This document shows positions 8,895 to 16,112 of a DNA stretch of 59,108 nt, piece by piece. The notes under the pieces were generated by a model. It was not told the origin of the DNA. It made no database searches and saw only the letters and a program-made list of their open reading frames with translations. The stretch's first letter is position 1. Each line of letters begins with the position of its first letter. Made by a program: the position numbers and the translations under genes. Origin of the DNA: CAJPPJ01 sp963536495 (GTDB taxonomy: Bacteria > Bacillota_I > Bacilli_A > RF39 > UBA660); contig CAUTAF010000009.1 of assembly GCA_963536495.1 (NCBI GenBank), forward strand, positions 1 to 59,108. Direction: 5' to 3'.

Positions 8895-9417
8895 AATAAA
8901 AACAGTAGAACCAGAAAAATATGAAAATGAAATACAAAAATTAGCATATAAAGTATTAAAAGAATTAGATATTAAGTATGAAAGAGTAGATAATACTCCT
9001 GCTATTACTATGGAAGACTGTATAGAAATTGATAAAAAATTAAATATGAAAACTGTTAAGACATTGTTTTTAAATAATAGACAAGAAACAGTTTTTTATA
9101 TGTTTATAACACCAGGAGATAAAAAATTTGAATGTAAAAATTTTGGTAAAGCTTTAAATATATCTAGAGTATCTTTTGCTAAAGAAGAAACAGTATTTGA
9201 TATGTTAGGTACTAAAATAGGCGCTACTACAATATTTAGTATATTAAATGATTTAGATTTAAAAATTAATTTAGTTATTGATTCTGATATATTAAAAGAA
9301 GAATATTATGGATGTAGTGATGGAACTTTAACTTCTTATATGAAATTTAAGACTAAAGATTTAGTAGAAAAACTTATTCCTTATTCTAAGCATGAAATGA
9401 AAGTAATTAGTATTTAG
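8878..9417 (+). CDS. Prolyl-tRNA editing protein (YbaK/ProX type)
   Basis: Free-standing homologue of the prolyl-tRNA synthetase editing domain, which hydrolyses mischarged Ala- or Cys-tRNA-Pro. The diagnostic stretches are the N-terminal 'KELDIKYERVDNTPA', the central 'FGKALNISRVSFA', and the C-terminal 'GATTIFSILNDLDLKINLVI' plus 'EEYYGCSDGTLTSYMKF', matching the ProX/PrdX subgroup best. Length 179 aa. It starts within the end of tlyA with AGAAAGGA as ribosome site and is followed without a gap by the radical SAM gene. Confidence 0.85.
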   Translation: MVKVSEIKTVEPEKYENEIQKLAYKVLKELDIKYERVDNTPAITMEDCIEIDKKLNMKTVKTLFLNNRQETVFYMFITPGDKKFECKNFGKALNISRVSFAKEETVFDMLGTKIGATTIFSILNDLDLKINLVIDSDILKEEYYGCSDGTLTSYMKFKTKDLVEKLIPYSKHEMKVISI

Positions 9418-10227
9418 ATGATAATAAAAGAAATAAAAGTAAAAAATTATTTAACTAAATCTAATTTACCTGGAATTGATTTTACAATTAATCCTTATAT
9501 CGGTTGTAGCCATAAATGTCGTTATTGTTATGCATCATTTATGAAAAAGATAACTAATCATAGTGAGAATTGGGGGGAGTTTATCGATATAAAATTAACA
9601 GAAGAAGAAATAGATTTAAAGAAAATTCAAAATAAAACTATCTTTTTGTCTTCTGTAACAGATCCTTATTTATCATTTGAAAAAGAATATTTAATTACTA
9701 GAAGTATTTTAGAAGAGATAAAGAATAGTAATTGTAAGTTAATTATAACTACTAAATCTAGTTTAATATTAAGAGATTTAGATATTTTAAAACAAATAAA
9801 AAACTTAACTGTATGTATTTCTATTAATACGATAGATGAAAGATTTAAAAATGATATGGATAAAGCTAGTAGTATAAAAGAAAGGATAAATACTTTAAAA
9901 ATATTACATGAAAATAATATTTCTACAGTAGCATTTATCTCGCCAATATTTCCTTATATTACTGATATAAAAGATATAATTGAAAGTGTTAAAGATTATG
10001 TTGATTTTTGTTGGTTTGAAAATCTTAAATTAAGAGCTAATTATAAGAAAGATATTTTAAATTACATTAAAGATAATTATAAAGAATTATATCCTAAGTA
10101 TTTAGATATATATTTTAATGAAAATATGAGTTATTTTAAAAATTTAAGTTTAGTAATAAAAGATATTTGTAGTAAATATAATATAAAATATGAAATATTT
10201 TGGGATAAAAAAGAAGAAAAAATTTAA
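9418..10227 (+). CDS. Radical SAM protein of the SPL (spore photoproduct lyase)-related family
   Basis: Contains the 4Fe-4S motif CxxxCxxC in 'NPYIGCSHKCRYCYA' (about residues 27-41), the signature of the widespread SPL-like radical SAM group of unknown function. The rest has the TIM-barrel pattern ('IFLSSVTDPYLSFE', 'KLIITTKSSLILRD', 'VCISINT'). There is no SPASM domain. True SPL repairs spore DNA, but nothing here indicates sporulation, so that role should not be assumed. The ATG follows the stop of the editing-protein gene directly, implying coupling. Confidence 0.8.
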   Translation: MIIKEIKVKNYLTKSNLPGIDFTINPYIGCSHKCRYCYASFMKKITNHSENWGEFIDIKLTEEEIDLKKIQNKTIFLSSVTDPYLSFEKEYLITRSILEEIKNSNCKLIITTKSSLILRDLDILKQIKNLTVCISINTIDERFKNDMDKASSIKERINTLKILHENNISTVAFISPIFPYITDIKDIIESVKDYVDFCWFENLKLRANYKKDILNYIKDNYKELYPKYLDIYFNENMSYFKNLSLVIKDICSKYNIKYEIFWDKKEEKI

Positions 10228-10251
10228 AACAAGAAAGTTTTAATTTTTTTT
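10224..10251 (+). terminator. Rho-independent terminator
   Basis: TTAAAAC (10224-10230), loop of six, GTTTTAA (10237-10243), then eight T, starting at the stop codon of the radical SAM gene. Confidence 0.6.
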
Positions 10252-10254
10252 AAG

Positions 10255-10263
10255 TGTTATAAT
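10255..10263 (+). promoter_or_regulatory. Extended -10 promoter of the MazG-like gene
   Basis: TG, T, TATAAT (10258-10263), four bases after the terminator T-tract. Confidence 0.6.
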
Positions 10264-10284
10264 AAAAAAAGAGAGGAATAAACT

Positions 10285-10587
10285 ATGAAATTAAAAGAAT
10301 TACAAAAGAAAATATATCAAAATAAAGTTAATAAGGGATTTAATACTACTGATATAGCAAAAGAATTTTGTTTACTTTATGGAGAAGTAGGAGAAGCTTA
10401 TGAAGCATATAGAAAAAAGAAACCTGATTTAAATGAAGAACTTGCAGATATTGCAATATATTTACTTGGAATATCAGAAATATTAGGTTTTGATTTAGAA
10501 AAAGAAATAGAAAACAAAGTTGCAATAAATGAAAAAAGAGTTTATAAAAAAATAAATGGAGTAACAGTTAAGGTTAGTGATAGATAG
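10285..10587 (+). CDS. MazG-like nucleotide pyrophosphohydrolase
   Basis: All-alpha NTP pyrophosphohydrolase of the MazG/dCTPase type (100 aa, single domain), expected to hydrolyse a (d)NTP to the monophosphate. Metal-binding acidic residues are in 'LLYGEVGEAYEAY' (ExxE-like) and 'NEELADIAIYLLGI' (ExxD). The last 17 codons (…KRVYKKINGV…) occur again 2 kb downstream as an isolated fragment, showing that the intervening cassette was placed between two copies of this gene end. Confidence 0.8.
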   Translation: MKLKELQKKIYQNKVNKGFNTTDIAKEFCLLYGEVGEAYEAYRKKKPDLNEELADIAIYLLGISEILGFDLEKEIENKVAINEKRVYKKINGVTVKVSDR

Positions 10588-10603
10588 CATTATTTTTATA
10601 TTG

Positions 10604-10617
10604 TGTTAAAATATAAT
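10604..10617 (+). promoter_or_regulatory. Promoter of the candidate peptide cassette
   Basis: Two overlapping -10-like elements: TG-T-TAAAAT (10604-10612) and TATAAT (10612-10617). AGGAGG at 10619-10624 then gives the next ATG one of the stronger ribosome sites in this region. Confidence 0.45.
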
Positions 10618-10631
10618 TAGGAGGAAATGTT

Positions 10632-10838
10632 ATGGGTTTAACAGAATTAAAGAGAAAAAGAAAATTATTAAAGTTATATAAAATTTATTTATCTCAAGGA
10701 TATGATAATTCAAAAATATTTTTTTATCATGATGATAGTGGAGGTCATCCTGATTATCATGTTGATCAACATGATAATTATCCTAGATTAGAAAATATAT
10801 CAATTAATCATAATAATAGAGTAAAATGTCTAAAATAA
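10632..10838 (+). CDS. Candidate radical-SAM-modified precursor peptide (68 aa)
   Basis: Short protein with a basic, Lys/Leu-rich N-terminal third (residues 1-20, leader-like) and a His/Asp/Tyr/Gly-rich middle: His at 33, 39, 43 and 47, Asp at 34, 35, 41, 45 and 48, and a Gly pair at 37-38. A single Cys (66) is near the end. It has a strong AGGAGG site and its last four codons overlap a radical SAM/SPASM gene. That size, composition and coupling is what a RiPP precursor next to its maturase looks like (established for SPASM peptide maturases); substrate status is my inference. I recognise no family. Confidence 0.5.
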   Translation: MGLTELKRKRKLLKLYKIYLSQGYDNSKIFFYHDDSGGHPDYHVDQHDNYPRLENISINHNNRVKCLK

Positions 10839-11944
10839 AAACAATAAATACACTTATAAAAACGACTCATTCTTGTAATATGAGATGCAAATATTGTTTT
10901 TCTGATAAATATGGCTATGATGATAAAATTTTAGAAATTGATAAATTAAAAAAATATATAGATTTATTATCAGAAAAATATAATTATATAAATTGGATTT
11001 GGTATGGAGGAGAGCCTTTAATAACACCATTAGATTATTATCAAGAAATATATGATTATTGTAAGAAAAAACATTCAAAGTTTCTTTATTCTTTACAAAC
11101 TAATGGAACATTATTATCGGAAAACAATATTAAATTTTTTAAAAATAATAATACTAATATTGGGTTATCATTTGATGGATTAAATAATAATAAAACAAGA
11201 CAGAACACTAATAAAATATTGCAAGGAATTGATTTATTACATCAACAAGATGTATATCCAGGTGCAATTATGGTAGTTAATCAATATAACGTTAAAAATT
11301 TAGAGAATGAATATAAATATTTTAAGTCTTTAAATTTAGGTTTAAAATTAAATCCAATGTTTAATGATGGTGCTGCTAAAAAAAATAATTATTCACTTAA
11401 TTCAGATGAATATATTTATAATTTTACAAAATTTTTTCAATTATGGGCATATGACAGAAATTGTAATATTAATGTATCTACTTGTTTAGAATTGGTAGAC
11501 TTAGTTGTTAATGAGCGTTCTAATGTTTGTACGTATAATTCTTGTCTTGGAAAATGGTTGTGTTTTGATGTTAATGGTCATATTTATCCTTGTGATAGAT
11601 TATGCATAGAAGAATATGATTTAGGAAATATAGATAATATTAATAATATAGATGAAGCATTTGAAAATGATAATTTTTTAAAATTATTAAAAAATAGTAT
11701 AAAAAATAGAAATGAATGTACAAAAAGTTGTGAATATTATAAAAATTGTTATGCAGGATGCAATGCTAATTTAATATTATCGAAAGAAAATAGTAACAAT
11801 GATTATTGTTATATACATAAAAATATTTTAAAAAATATTAAAGGTTTTTTGTTAGAATTAAAAAATGTAAAAGAAGAAGATTATGAAAAATATAATCCAA
11901 CTTTAATTAAAAAAATTAAAAAAGTAAAGGAAAATGGAAAATAA
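10826..11944 (+). CDS. Radical SAM/SPASM protein, probable peptide maturase
   Basis: Residues 17-24 carry CxxxCxxC ('CNMRCKYC'); 'WYGGEPLI' follows as the SAM-binding GGE motif. The C-terminal third is a Cys-rich SPASM/twitch region: 'CLGKWLCFDVNGHIYPCDRL', then 'CTKSCEYYKNCYAGC' and a last Cys in 'DYCYIHK', enough for two auxiliary 4Fe-4S clusters. SPASM enzymes modify peptides or act as sulfatase maturases; no sulfatase is present, and the ATG overlaps the 68-aa peptide gene by 13 bases, favouring peptide modification. It is two bases from the following YHGS gene, so the three form one operon. Confidence 0.8.
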   Translation: MSKIKTINTLIKTTHSCNMRCKYCFSDKYGYDDKILEIDKLKKYIDLLSEKYNYINWIWYGGEPLITPLDYYQEIYDYCKKKHSKFLYSLQTNGTLLSENNIKFFKNNNTNIGLSFDGLNNNKTRQNTNKILQGIDLLHQQDVYPGAIMVVNQYNVKNLENEYKYFKSLNLGLKLNPMFNDGAAKKNNYSLNSDEYIYNFTKFFQLWAYDRNCNINVSTCLELVDLVVNERSNVCTYNSCLGKWLCFDVNGHIYPCDRLCIEEYDLGNIDNINNIDEAFENDNFLKLLKNSIKNRNECTKSCEYYKNCYAGCNANLILSKENSNNDYCYIHKNILKNIKGFLLELKNVKEEDYEKYNPTLIKKIKKVKENGK

Positions 11945-11946
11945 AA

Positions 11947-12498
11947 ATGAAATATGTATATCATGGAAGTAATACTCCTAATTTAGAAATAATAAATTGT
12001 AATAAAAGTACACATTTAAAAAAATGGGTTTATGCTACTTATTCAGAAGCAATTGCAACTATATTTTTGTCACCATATCATAGTGATTATTATTATCATT
12101 TATCAGGAGATGGAATTAAATATCCAATTGAATTAGTTGAAAGAAAAAAAGGAATGTTTAAAAAAATTTTTAATTGTTCAGGATATATTTATACATTAAA
12201 TGATAAAAACTTTAAAAAAAATATGACTAATTGGTCAGCTGAAGTAATAAGTGAAAAAGATGAAAAAGTTGTATCATGTAAATATATAGATAATGTTTAT
12301 GATGAAATAATAAATTTAGCAAAAAAGAAAAAATTAAAATTATATTTGTATCCTGATAGACCTAAACATGTTCCAATAGATAATAGTGATTTGATAAAAA
12401 AAGTTATAAATTGGAAAGAAAAAGGTATAAATATAGATAATTTTTTTAGATTATATCCAGAACTATTAAATAAGTATCAAGAAGAAGTAGATAAATAA
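11947..12498 (+). CDS. 'YHGS' protein 1 (183 aa), paralogue of the 13.0-kb gene
   Basis: I cannot name this family with certainty. It begins 'YVYHGSN', then 'KSTHLKKWVYATYSEAIA', 'PIELVERKKGMF', 'GYIYTL', and near the end 'YPDRPKHVPIDNSDLI'. The early Y-H-G-S followed by a 'VYAT…A' helix resembles NAD-binding parts of ADP-ribosyltransferase folds, which is only an inference. It is co-transcribed with the peptide and SPASM genes (two-base gap), so it may be a second modifying enzyme, an immunity factor or a passenger. A terminator follows. Confidence 0.5.
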   Translation: MKYVYHGSNTPNLEIINCNKSTHLKKWVYATYSEAIATIFLSPYHSDYYYHLSGDGIKYPIELVERKKGMFKKIFNCSGYIYTLNDKNFKKNMTNWSAEVISEKDEKVVSCKYIDNVYDEIINLAKKKKLKLYLYPDRPKHVPIDNSDLIKKVINWKEKGINIDNFFRLYPELLNKYQEEVDK

Positions 12499-12514
12499 TT
12501 TTATGTATAAAAAG

Positions 12515-12544
12515 CAAATGTTTTTACTTAAATATTTGTTTTTT
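12515..12544 (+). terminator. Terminator closing the peptide/SPASM/YHGS cassette
   Basis: CAAATGTTT (12515-12523) pairs with AAATATTTG (12530-12538, one G-T wobble), then six T. Confidence 0.6.
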
Positions 12545-12572
12545 ACTTATTTCTACAATAAAATCTAAAAAA

Positions 12573-12627
12573 GAAGAAAAGAGTTTATAAAAAAATAAAT
12601 GGAGTAACAATTAAGGTTAGTGAATAA
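12573..12627 (+). pseudogene. Detached copy of the 3' end of the MazG-like gene
   Basis: Bases 12581-12623 match 10538-10580 with a single mismatch. In frame they encode the MazG-like tail (KRVYKKINGVTIKVSE then TAA) against KRVYKKINGVTVKVSD in the intact gene. There is no start codon or upstream domain. The two copies bracket the 2-kb peptide/SPASM/YHGS cassette. Confidence 0.8.
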
Positions 12628-12629
12628 TT

Positions 12630-12968
12630 ATGGTTGGAAAATATAAAGTAATTACATTATGTGGATCTACTAAATTTAAAGATGAATTTATGAAAGCTCA
12701 AAAAGATTTAACATTAAAGGGAAACATTGTTATTTCCGTAGGTTTATTTGGGCATAAAGGAGACTCTGAAGTATGGGAAAATATGGATGAAGGAACTTTA
12801 ACTAAAACTAAAGAAATGCTAGATGATATGCATAAAAGAAAAATAGATATGGCTGATGAGATATTTGTTATTAATGTAAATAATTATATAGGAGAAAGTA
12901 CTAAGTCAGAAATAGAATATGCTATTAAAACTGGTAAAAAAGTAAATTATTTAGAGGAATGTAAATGA
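12630..12968 (+). CDS. Nucleoside 2-deoxyribosyltransferase-like protein (DUF4406 type)
   Basis: Compact 112-aa Rossmann-like protein. 'VITLCGSTKFKDEF' at the N-terminus and 'DMADEIFVINVNNYIGEST' plus 'EIEYAIKTGKKVNYL' at the C-terminus match the short deoxyribosyltransferase-like proteins common in clostridia and phages. Those enzymes transfer or hydrolyse the deoxyribosyl group of nucleosides; for this short form the reaction is unproven. The start lies three bases after the mazG-tail fragment, and its stop overlaps the next ATG (ATGA). With MazG it would fit nucleotide sanitation or salvage. Confidence 0.65.
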   Translation: MVGKYKVITLCGSTKFKDEFMKAQKDLTLKGNIVISVGLFGHKGDSEVWENMDEGTLTKTKEMLDDMHKRKIDMADEIFVINVNNYIGESTKSEIEYAIKTGKKVNYLEECK

Positions 12969-13528
12969 AAGAGGTAGTATATCACGGAAGTCCAAGAGGA
13001 AATTTGGATTTTATAAAATCAAGTAAAAGTACTCATCAAAAAGAATGTATATATGGATCTAAATTACTTGTAGTAGCAATGCTTTTTATAGGTAAAGGAC
13101 TTGGAGATTTAGATACTAAAATAAGTACTTTAGATAAAAATAAAGTAGAATTGATTGAAAGAAGAGAAGGGATTTTAGATTCTTTATATAATAAAGAAGG
13201 TTATATTTATGAATTAGATGGAAGTACTTTTAATCATTATGATTATTTATGGAGTTTAGAAGTTGTATCTTTTGAAAAAGAAATCAAACCATTAAAAAAG
13301 ATATATTACAAAAATATTTTAAAAGCTTTAGAAGAAGAAGAGACAAAAGGAAATATAACAATATATAGATATCCGAGTAGACCTAAAGATGTTCCAATGG
13401 ATAATAGTGATTTAATAGAAAAATTTATTAGATTTGAAAAAAATGGGATTAAGGGAGCAGTGGATAGATTACTTAGAGTTTATCCTGAATTTAAAGAAAA
13501 GATTAAAAAAGAAAATAGTAAAGATTAA
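12965..13528 (+). CDS. 'YHGS' protein 2 (187 aa), paralogue of the 11.9-kb gene
   Basis: Same unnamed family as the protein at 11.9 kb. Shared positions include 'VVYHGSP' at the N-terminus, 'KSSKSTHQKE', 'VELIERREGI', 'EGYIYELD', a Trp followed by 'S(A/L)EV', and 'YPSRPKDVPMDNSDLIEKF'. The central region differs: YHGS1 keeps 'VYAT' where this one has 'IYGS'. It is translationally coupled (4-base overlap) to the deoxyribosyltransferase-like gene, while its paralogue follows the SPASM gene, so the family travels with different partners. An ADP-ribosyltransferase-like fold is possible but unproven. Confidence 0.5.
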   Translation: MKEVVYHGSPRGNLDFIKSSKSTHQKECIYGSKLLVVAMLFIGKGLGDLDTKISTLDKNKVELIERREGILDSLYNKEGYIYELDGSTFNHYDYLWSLEVVSFEKEIKPLKKIYYKNILKALEEEETKGNITIYRYPSRPKDVPMDNSDLIEKFIRFEKNGIKGAVDRLLRVYPEFKEKIKKENSKD

Positions 13529-13636
13529 AAATATATGATTTTAAATATAAGTGGAAATATTATTGTAGTAAATGTAAAAAAATTATTATAAAAACTTAAA
13601 AGATTATATCTAGGTATAATTTTTTTATTTGGAACA

Positions 13637-13645
13637 TGCTATAAT
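13637..13645 (+). promoter_or_regulatory. Extended -10 promoter of the CaCA antiporter gene
   Basis: TG-C-TATAAT (TATAAT at 13640-13645), then GGAGG just before the ATG at 13676. The rest of the 147-base gap holds nothing I can assign. Confidence 0.6.
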
Positions 13646-13675
13646 TGGTTTAATAAATAAGAATATGGAGGATAT

Positions 13676-14632
13676 ATGATATTAAATTTAGTGTTTTTAA
13701 TAGTAGGTTTTATTATTTTAATTAAAGGTGCTGATATTTTTGTAGATGGTGCTAGTGCAGTAGCAGGTAATTTTAAAGTACCAAAGATGTTAATAGGGCT
13801 TACAATAGTAGCTTTTGGTACTAGTGCTCCTGAATTAGCAGTTAGTATAAAATCATTACTTTCTGGAAGTGGTGATATGGTTTTAGGAAATGTTATCGGT
13901 AGTAATATTTTAAATATTTTATTAATATTAGGTCTATCTGCAATGTTTCATTCTTTAGCAGTTAAAAATAATACTGTAAAAAAAGAACTTCCTATAACTC
14001 TAATGATTACTACAGCATTTGCAGTACTTTTATCAGATAGTATTTTTACTAAGAATTTAACTAACTCTTTTACTAGAGGAGATGGGATAGTACTATTGTT
14101 ATTTTTTGGTGTATTTATGTATTACTTAATAAGTATGTCTAAAAATAAAACTGATATAGAAGAAATAGATGATACTAATTATCCATCTATGAAAAAAGCT
14201 ATCTTTTTAACTCTTTTAGGACTAATAGGAATAGTATTTGGAAGTAATTTTGTAGTAGAATCTGCTAGTTTTATTGCAAAAACAATAGGTATTAGTGAAA
14301 GAATGATATCTTTAACTATAGTAGCAATTGGTACATCTTTACCAGAACTTGTTACAAGTGTTGCTGCAACTAGAAAAGGCGAATATGATATTGCAATAGG
14401 AAATGTAGTTGGAAGTAATATATTCAATATAGGTGTTGTTATAGGAATTCCAGTAGCAATATTAGGAGGAATATCTAAAATTAATTTTAGTTATATAGAT
14501 ATAGTAGTTATGATTTTATCAGCATTATTTTTATTTTTCTTTGCTCATAATGATCATAAAATTTCTAAAAAAGAAGGAATATTCTTTCTACTAGCATTTA
14601 TACTTTATTATAGTTATGTTATATTTGGATAA
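13676..14632 (+). CDS. CaCA-family Na+/Ca2+ (cation) antiporter
   Basis: Integral membrane exchanger of the YrbG type, 318 aa with about ten helices. Both inverted alpha repeats are complete: alpha-1 'FGTSAPELAVSI' with 'GNVIGSNILNILLILG' (about residues 42-85), and alpha-2 'IGTSLPELVTSV' with 'GNVVGSNIFNIG' (about residues 222-262). These hold the acidic and polar ion ligands. The expected role is calcium efflux driven by Na+ or H+. Single gene with its own promoter. Confidence 0.93.
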   Translation: MILNLVFLIVGFIILIKGADIFVDGASAVAGNFKVPKMLIGLTIVAFGTSAPELAVSIKSLLSGSGDMVLGNVIGSNILNILLILGLSAMFHSLAVKNNTVKKELPITLMITTAFAVLLSDSIFTKNLTNSFTRGDGIVLLLFFGVFMYYLISMSKNKTDIEEIDDTNYPSMKKAIFLTLLGLIGIVFGSNFVVESASFIAKTIGISERMISLTIVAIGTSLPELVTSVAATRKGEYDIAIGNVVGSNIFNIGVVIGIPVAILGGISKINFSYIDIVVMILSALFLFFFAHNDHKISKKEGIFFLLAFILYYSYVIFG

Positions 14633-14642
14633 TTAATTTTGA

Positions 14643-14753
14643 TTTGGAGATGAAATTAATGAATTTGTAGCTATAACTCTTATAACTCTAATTAATGAAG
14701 AAAAAACTTTTAAAATGTTTAGAATACTAGAGATAAAAGAAATAGAAGAATAG
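14643..14753 (+). pseudogene. Possible gene remnant (36 codons without a start)
   Basis: An open stretch runs from just after a TGA to TAG at 14751. It encodes an amphipathic peptide ('GDEINEFVAITLITLINEEK…'), has no usable start codon or ribosome site, and sits between the antiporter stop and a terminator. It could be the surviving C-terminus of a decayed gene; the family is unknown and it may be chance. Confidence 0.25.
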
Positions 14754-14765
14754 TAAATTATAATT

Positions 14766-14795
14766 AGATAGATTAATGTAAAATCTATCTTTTTT
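14766..14795 (+). terminator. Rho-independent terminator
   Basis: AGATAGATT (14766-14774), 7-base loop, AATCTATCT (14782-14790), then TTTTT. Confidence 0.8.
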
Positions 14796-14861
14796 ATGAT
14801 AAGATAAATATATGTTTGATAAAGAAAAAATGATATTAAATGAAAAAGTGGTAAAAACAAA

Positions 14862-15482
14862 ATGAAATTTGAAAAAGAAATAAATGAACTTGAAGGTTTA
14901 GAATTTAGTGATAATTATATTATAAAAAAGGGAAGTATTCCTATTTTATTTACAGCAGTTCATACTATGAAACAAAAAAGAGAAGATAATAGTATTAAAT
15001 TAAATGAACCATATACTAAAGCTATAGCACTTTATTTAAATAAATATGCTGATGTAAATATTATGATAAAAATAAAAGATACTGGAGTAGATTCTAATAA
15101 AGATAATAATGATGAATTTAAAATAGAACTTATAAAATTTATAAAAGATAATAATATTAAATTAGTAATAGATTTACATGGAGCAAATAAAACAAGAGAT
15201 TTTGATATAGAATTTGGAACACTTAATAACTTATCTGCAGATTATTCTACAATAAAAGAATTAGAAGAAGCTTTTTTAGAAAATAATATACATAATATAT
15301 ATCATAATGATCCATTTAAGGGTGGTGCTATTACTCAAACTATTTATTTTGAGGAAGATATAGATGTTATACAAATGGAAATAAATTCTAAATATAGAGA
15401 TTATAAAAATCTTAAAAATTTAGAAAAACTTATTAATAGTTTAAATAATTTTATAAAACAATATATAAATAAAGGAAAATAA
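14862..15482 (+). CDS. N-formylglutamate amidohydrolase-like protein
   Basis: 206 aa. 'LVIDLHGANKTRDFDIEFGT' (D-x-H … D-I-x-x-G-T) and 'GGAITQTIY…IDVIQMEINSKYRD' fit the FGase superfamily of zinc-dependent amidohydrolases, with an early His in 'TAVHTMKQKR' as a further metal ligand. No histidine-degradation genes are nearby, so N-formylglutamate as substrate is not supported; members outside hut operons are uncharacterised. It precedes the DUF1653 gene with a one-base gap. Confidence 0.65.
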   Translation: MKFEKEINELEGLEFSDNYIIKKGSIPILFTAVHTMKQKREDNSIKLNEPYTKAIALYLNKYADVNIMIKIKDTGVDSNKDNNDEFKIELIKFIKDNNIKLVIDLHGANKTRDFDIEFGTLNNLSADYSTIKELEEAFLENNIHNIYHNDPFKGGAITQTIYFEEDIDVIQMEINSKYRDYKNLKNLEKLINSLNNFIKQYINKGK

Positions 15483-15483
15483 T

Positions 15484-15720
15484 ATGGAAAAGATAAAAAT
15501 TAAAGGGATTTATAAACACTATAAAGGTGATTTGTATTTAGTAGAAGATATAATATATCATAGCGAAACAGGTGAAAAAATGGTTGCATATAGAGCATTA
15601 TATGAAGATAATAAATTATGGTGTAGACCTTATGATATGTTTTTAGATGAAGTAAATAAAAATAATCAAAAATATAGATTTGAACTTCAAGAAATAAAAA
15701 GTATAAAAGATAATAAATAA
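15484..15720 (+). CDS. DUF1653 small protein
   Basis: 78 aa with the DUF1653 pattern: 'GIYKHYKGDLYLVEDIIYHS', 'YRALYEDNKLWCRPYDMFLDEV'. A small beta-rich domain of unknown function, often found alone in gut bacteria. It sits one base after the FGase-like gene and 14 bases before the RNHCP gene, in an apparent operon of small proteins. Confidence 0.75.
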   Translation: MEKIKIKGIYKHYKGDLYLVEDIIYHSETGEKMVAYRALYEDNKLWCRPYDMFLDEVNKNNQKYRFELQEIKSIKDNK

Positions 15721-15734
15721 AAGGAATAATAATT

Positions 15735-16055
15735 ATGCCGAATAAAGCAAAGTTTACAATGATAGATGAAAATTTTATATGTGATGTATGTAAGAAAGAA
15801 GTGAAAAAATTAGGTTATACAGCAAGAGACCATTGTCCTCATTGTTTATGTTCTAAACATGTTGATATAAATCCTGGAGATAGAAGTTCTACTTGTCATG
15901 GTATTTTAGAACCAATTGGTATGGAACCAACAAAAAAAGATAAATTAAAAATAGTTTATAAATGTAATAAATGTAATATGATAAAAAGAAATGTTACAGC
16001 AGATGATGATAATTTTGATAAAATATTAGAAGTTATGTCGAATACTAAAATATAA
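15735..16055 (+). CDS. RNHCP-domain zinc-ribbon protein
   Basis: 106 aa. Paired Cys motifs 'CDVC' (about residues 16-19), 'RDHCPHCLCSKHVD' (giving the family its RNHCP name), 'STCHG' and 'CNKC' near residues 86-89 would hold two zinc ions. The function of the family is unknown; a role in RNA or DNA binding is often assumed. Last gene in the DUF1653 run. Confidence 0.8.
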   Translation: MPNKAKFTMIDENFICDVCKKEVKKLGYTARDHCPHCLCSKHVDINPGDRSSTCHGILEPIGMEPTKKDKLKIVYKCNKCNMIKRNVTADDDNFDKILEVMSNTKI

Positions 16056-16112
16056 AATAATGTATCTATGATAATTATAATTAAAGAAGAAATTAAAAAA
16101 CTAGGTGATGGA

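Noticed and set aside
9418..10227. Spore photoproduct lyase
   Set aside because: Only the family-level radical SAM motif fits; no sporulation genes are seen, and the SPL-like group is mostly of other function.
10826..11944. Viperin-type antiviral radical SAM enzyme (given the nearby MazG and nucleotide genes)
   Set aside because: The C-terminal Cys-rich SPASM region and the overlapping peptide gene fit peptide maturases; viperins lack SPASM clusters.
14633..14860. 75-codon frame on the minus strand
   Set aside because: It spans a terminator, has no ribosome site, and is the complement of low-complexity A/T sequence.
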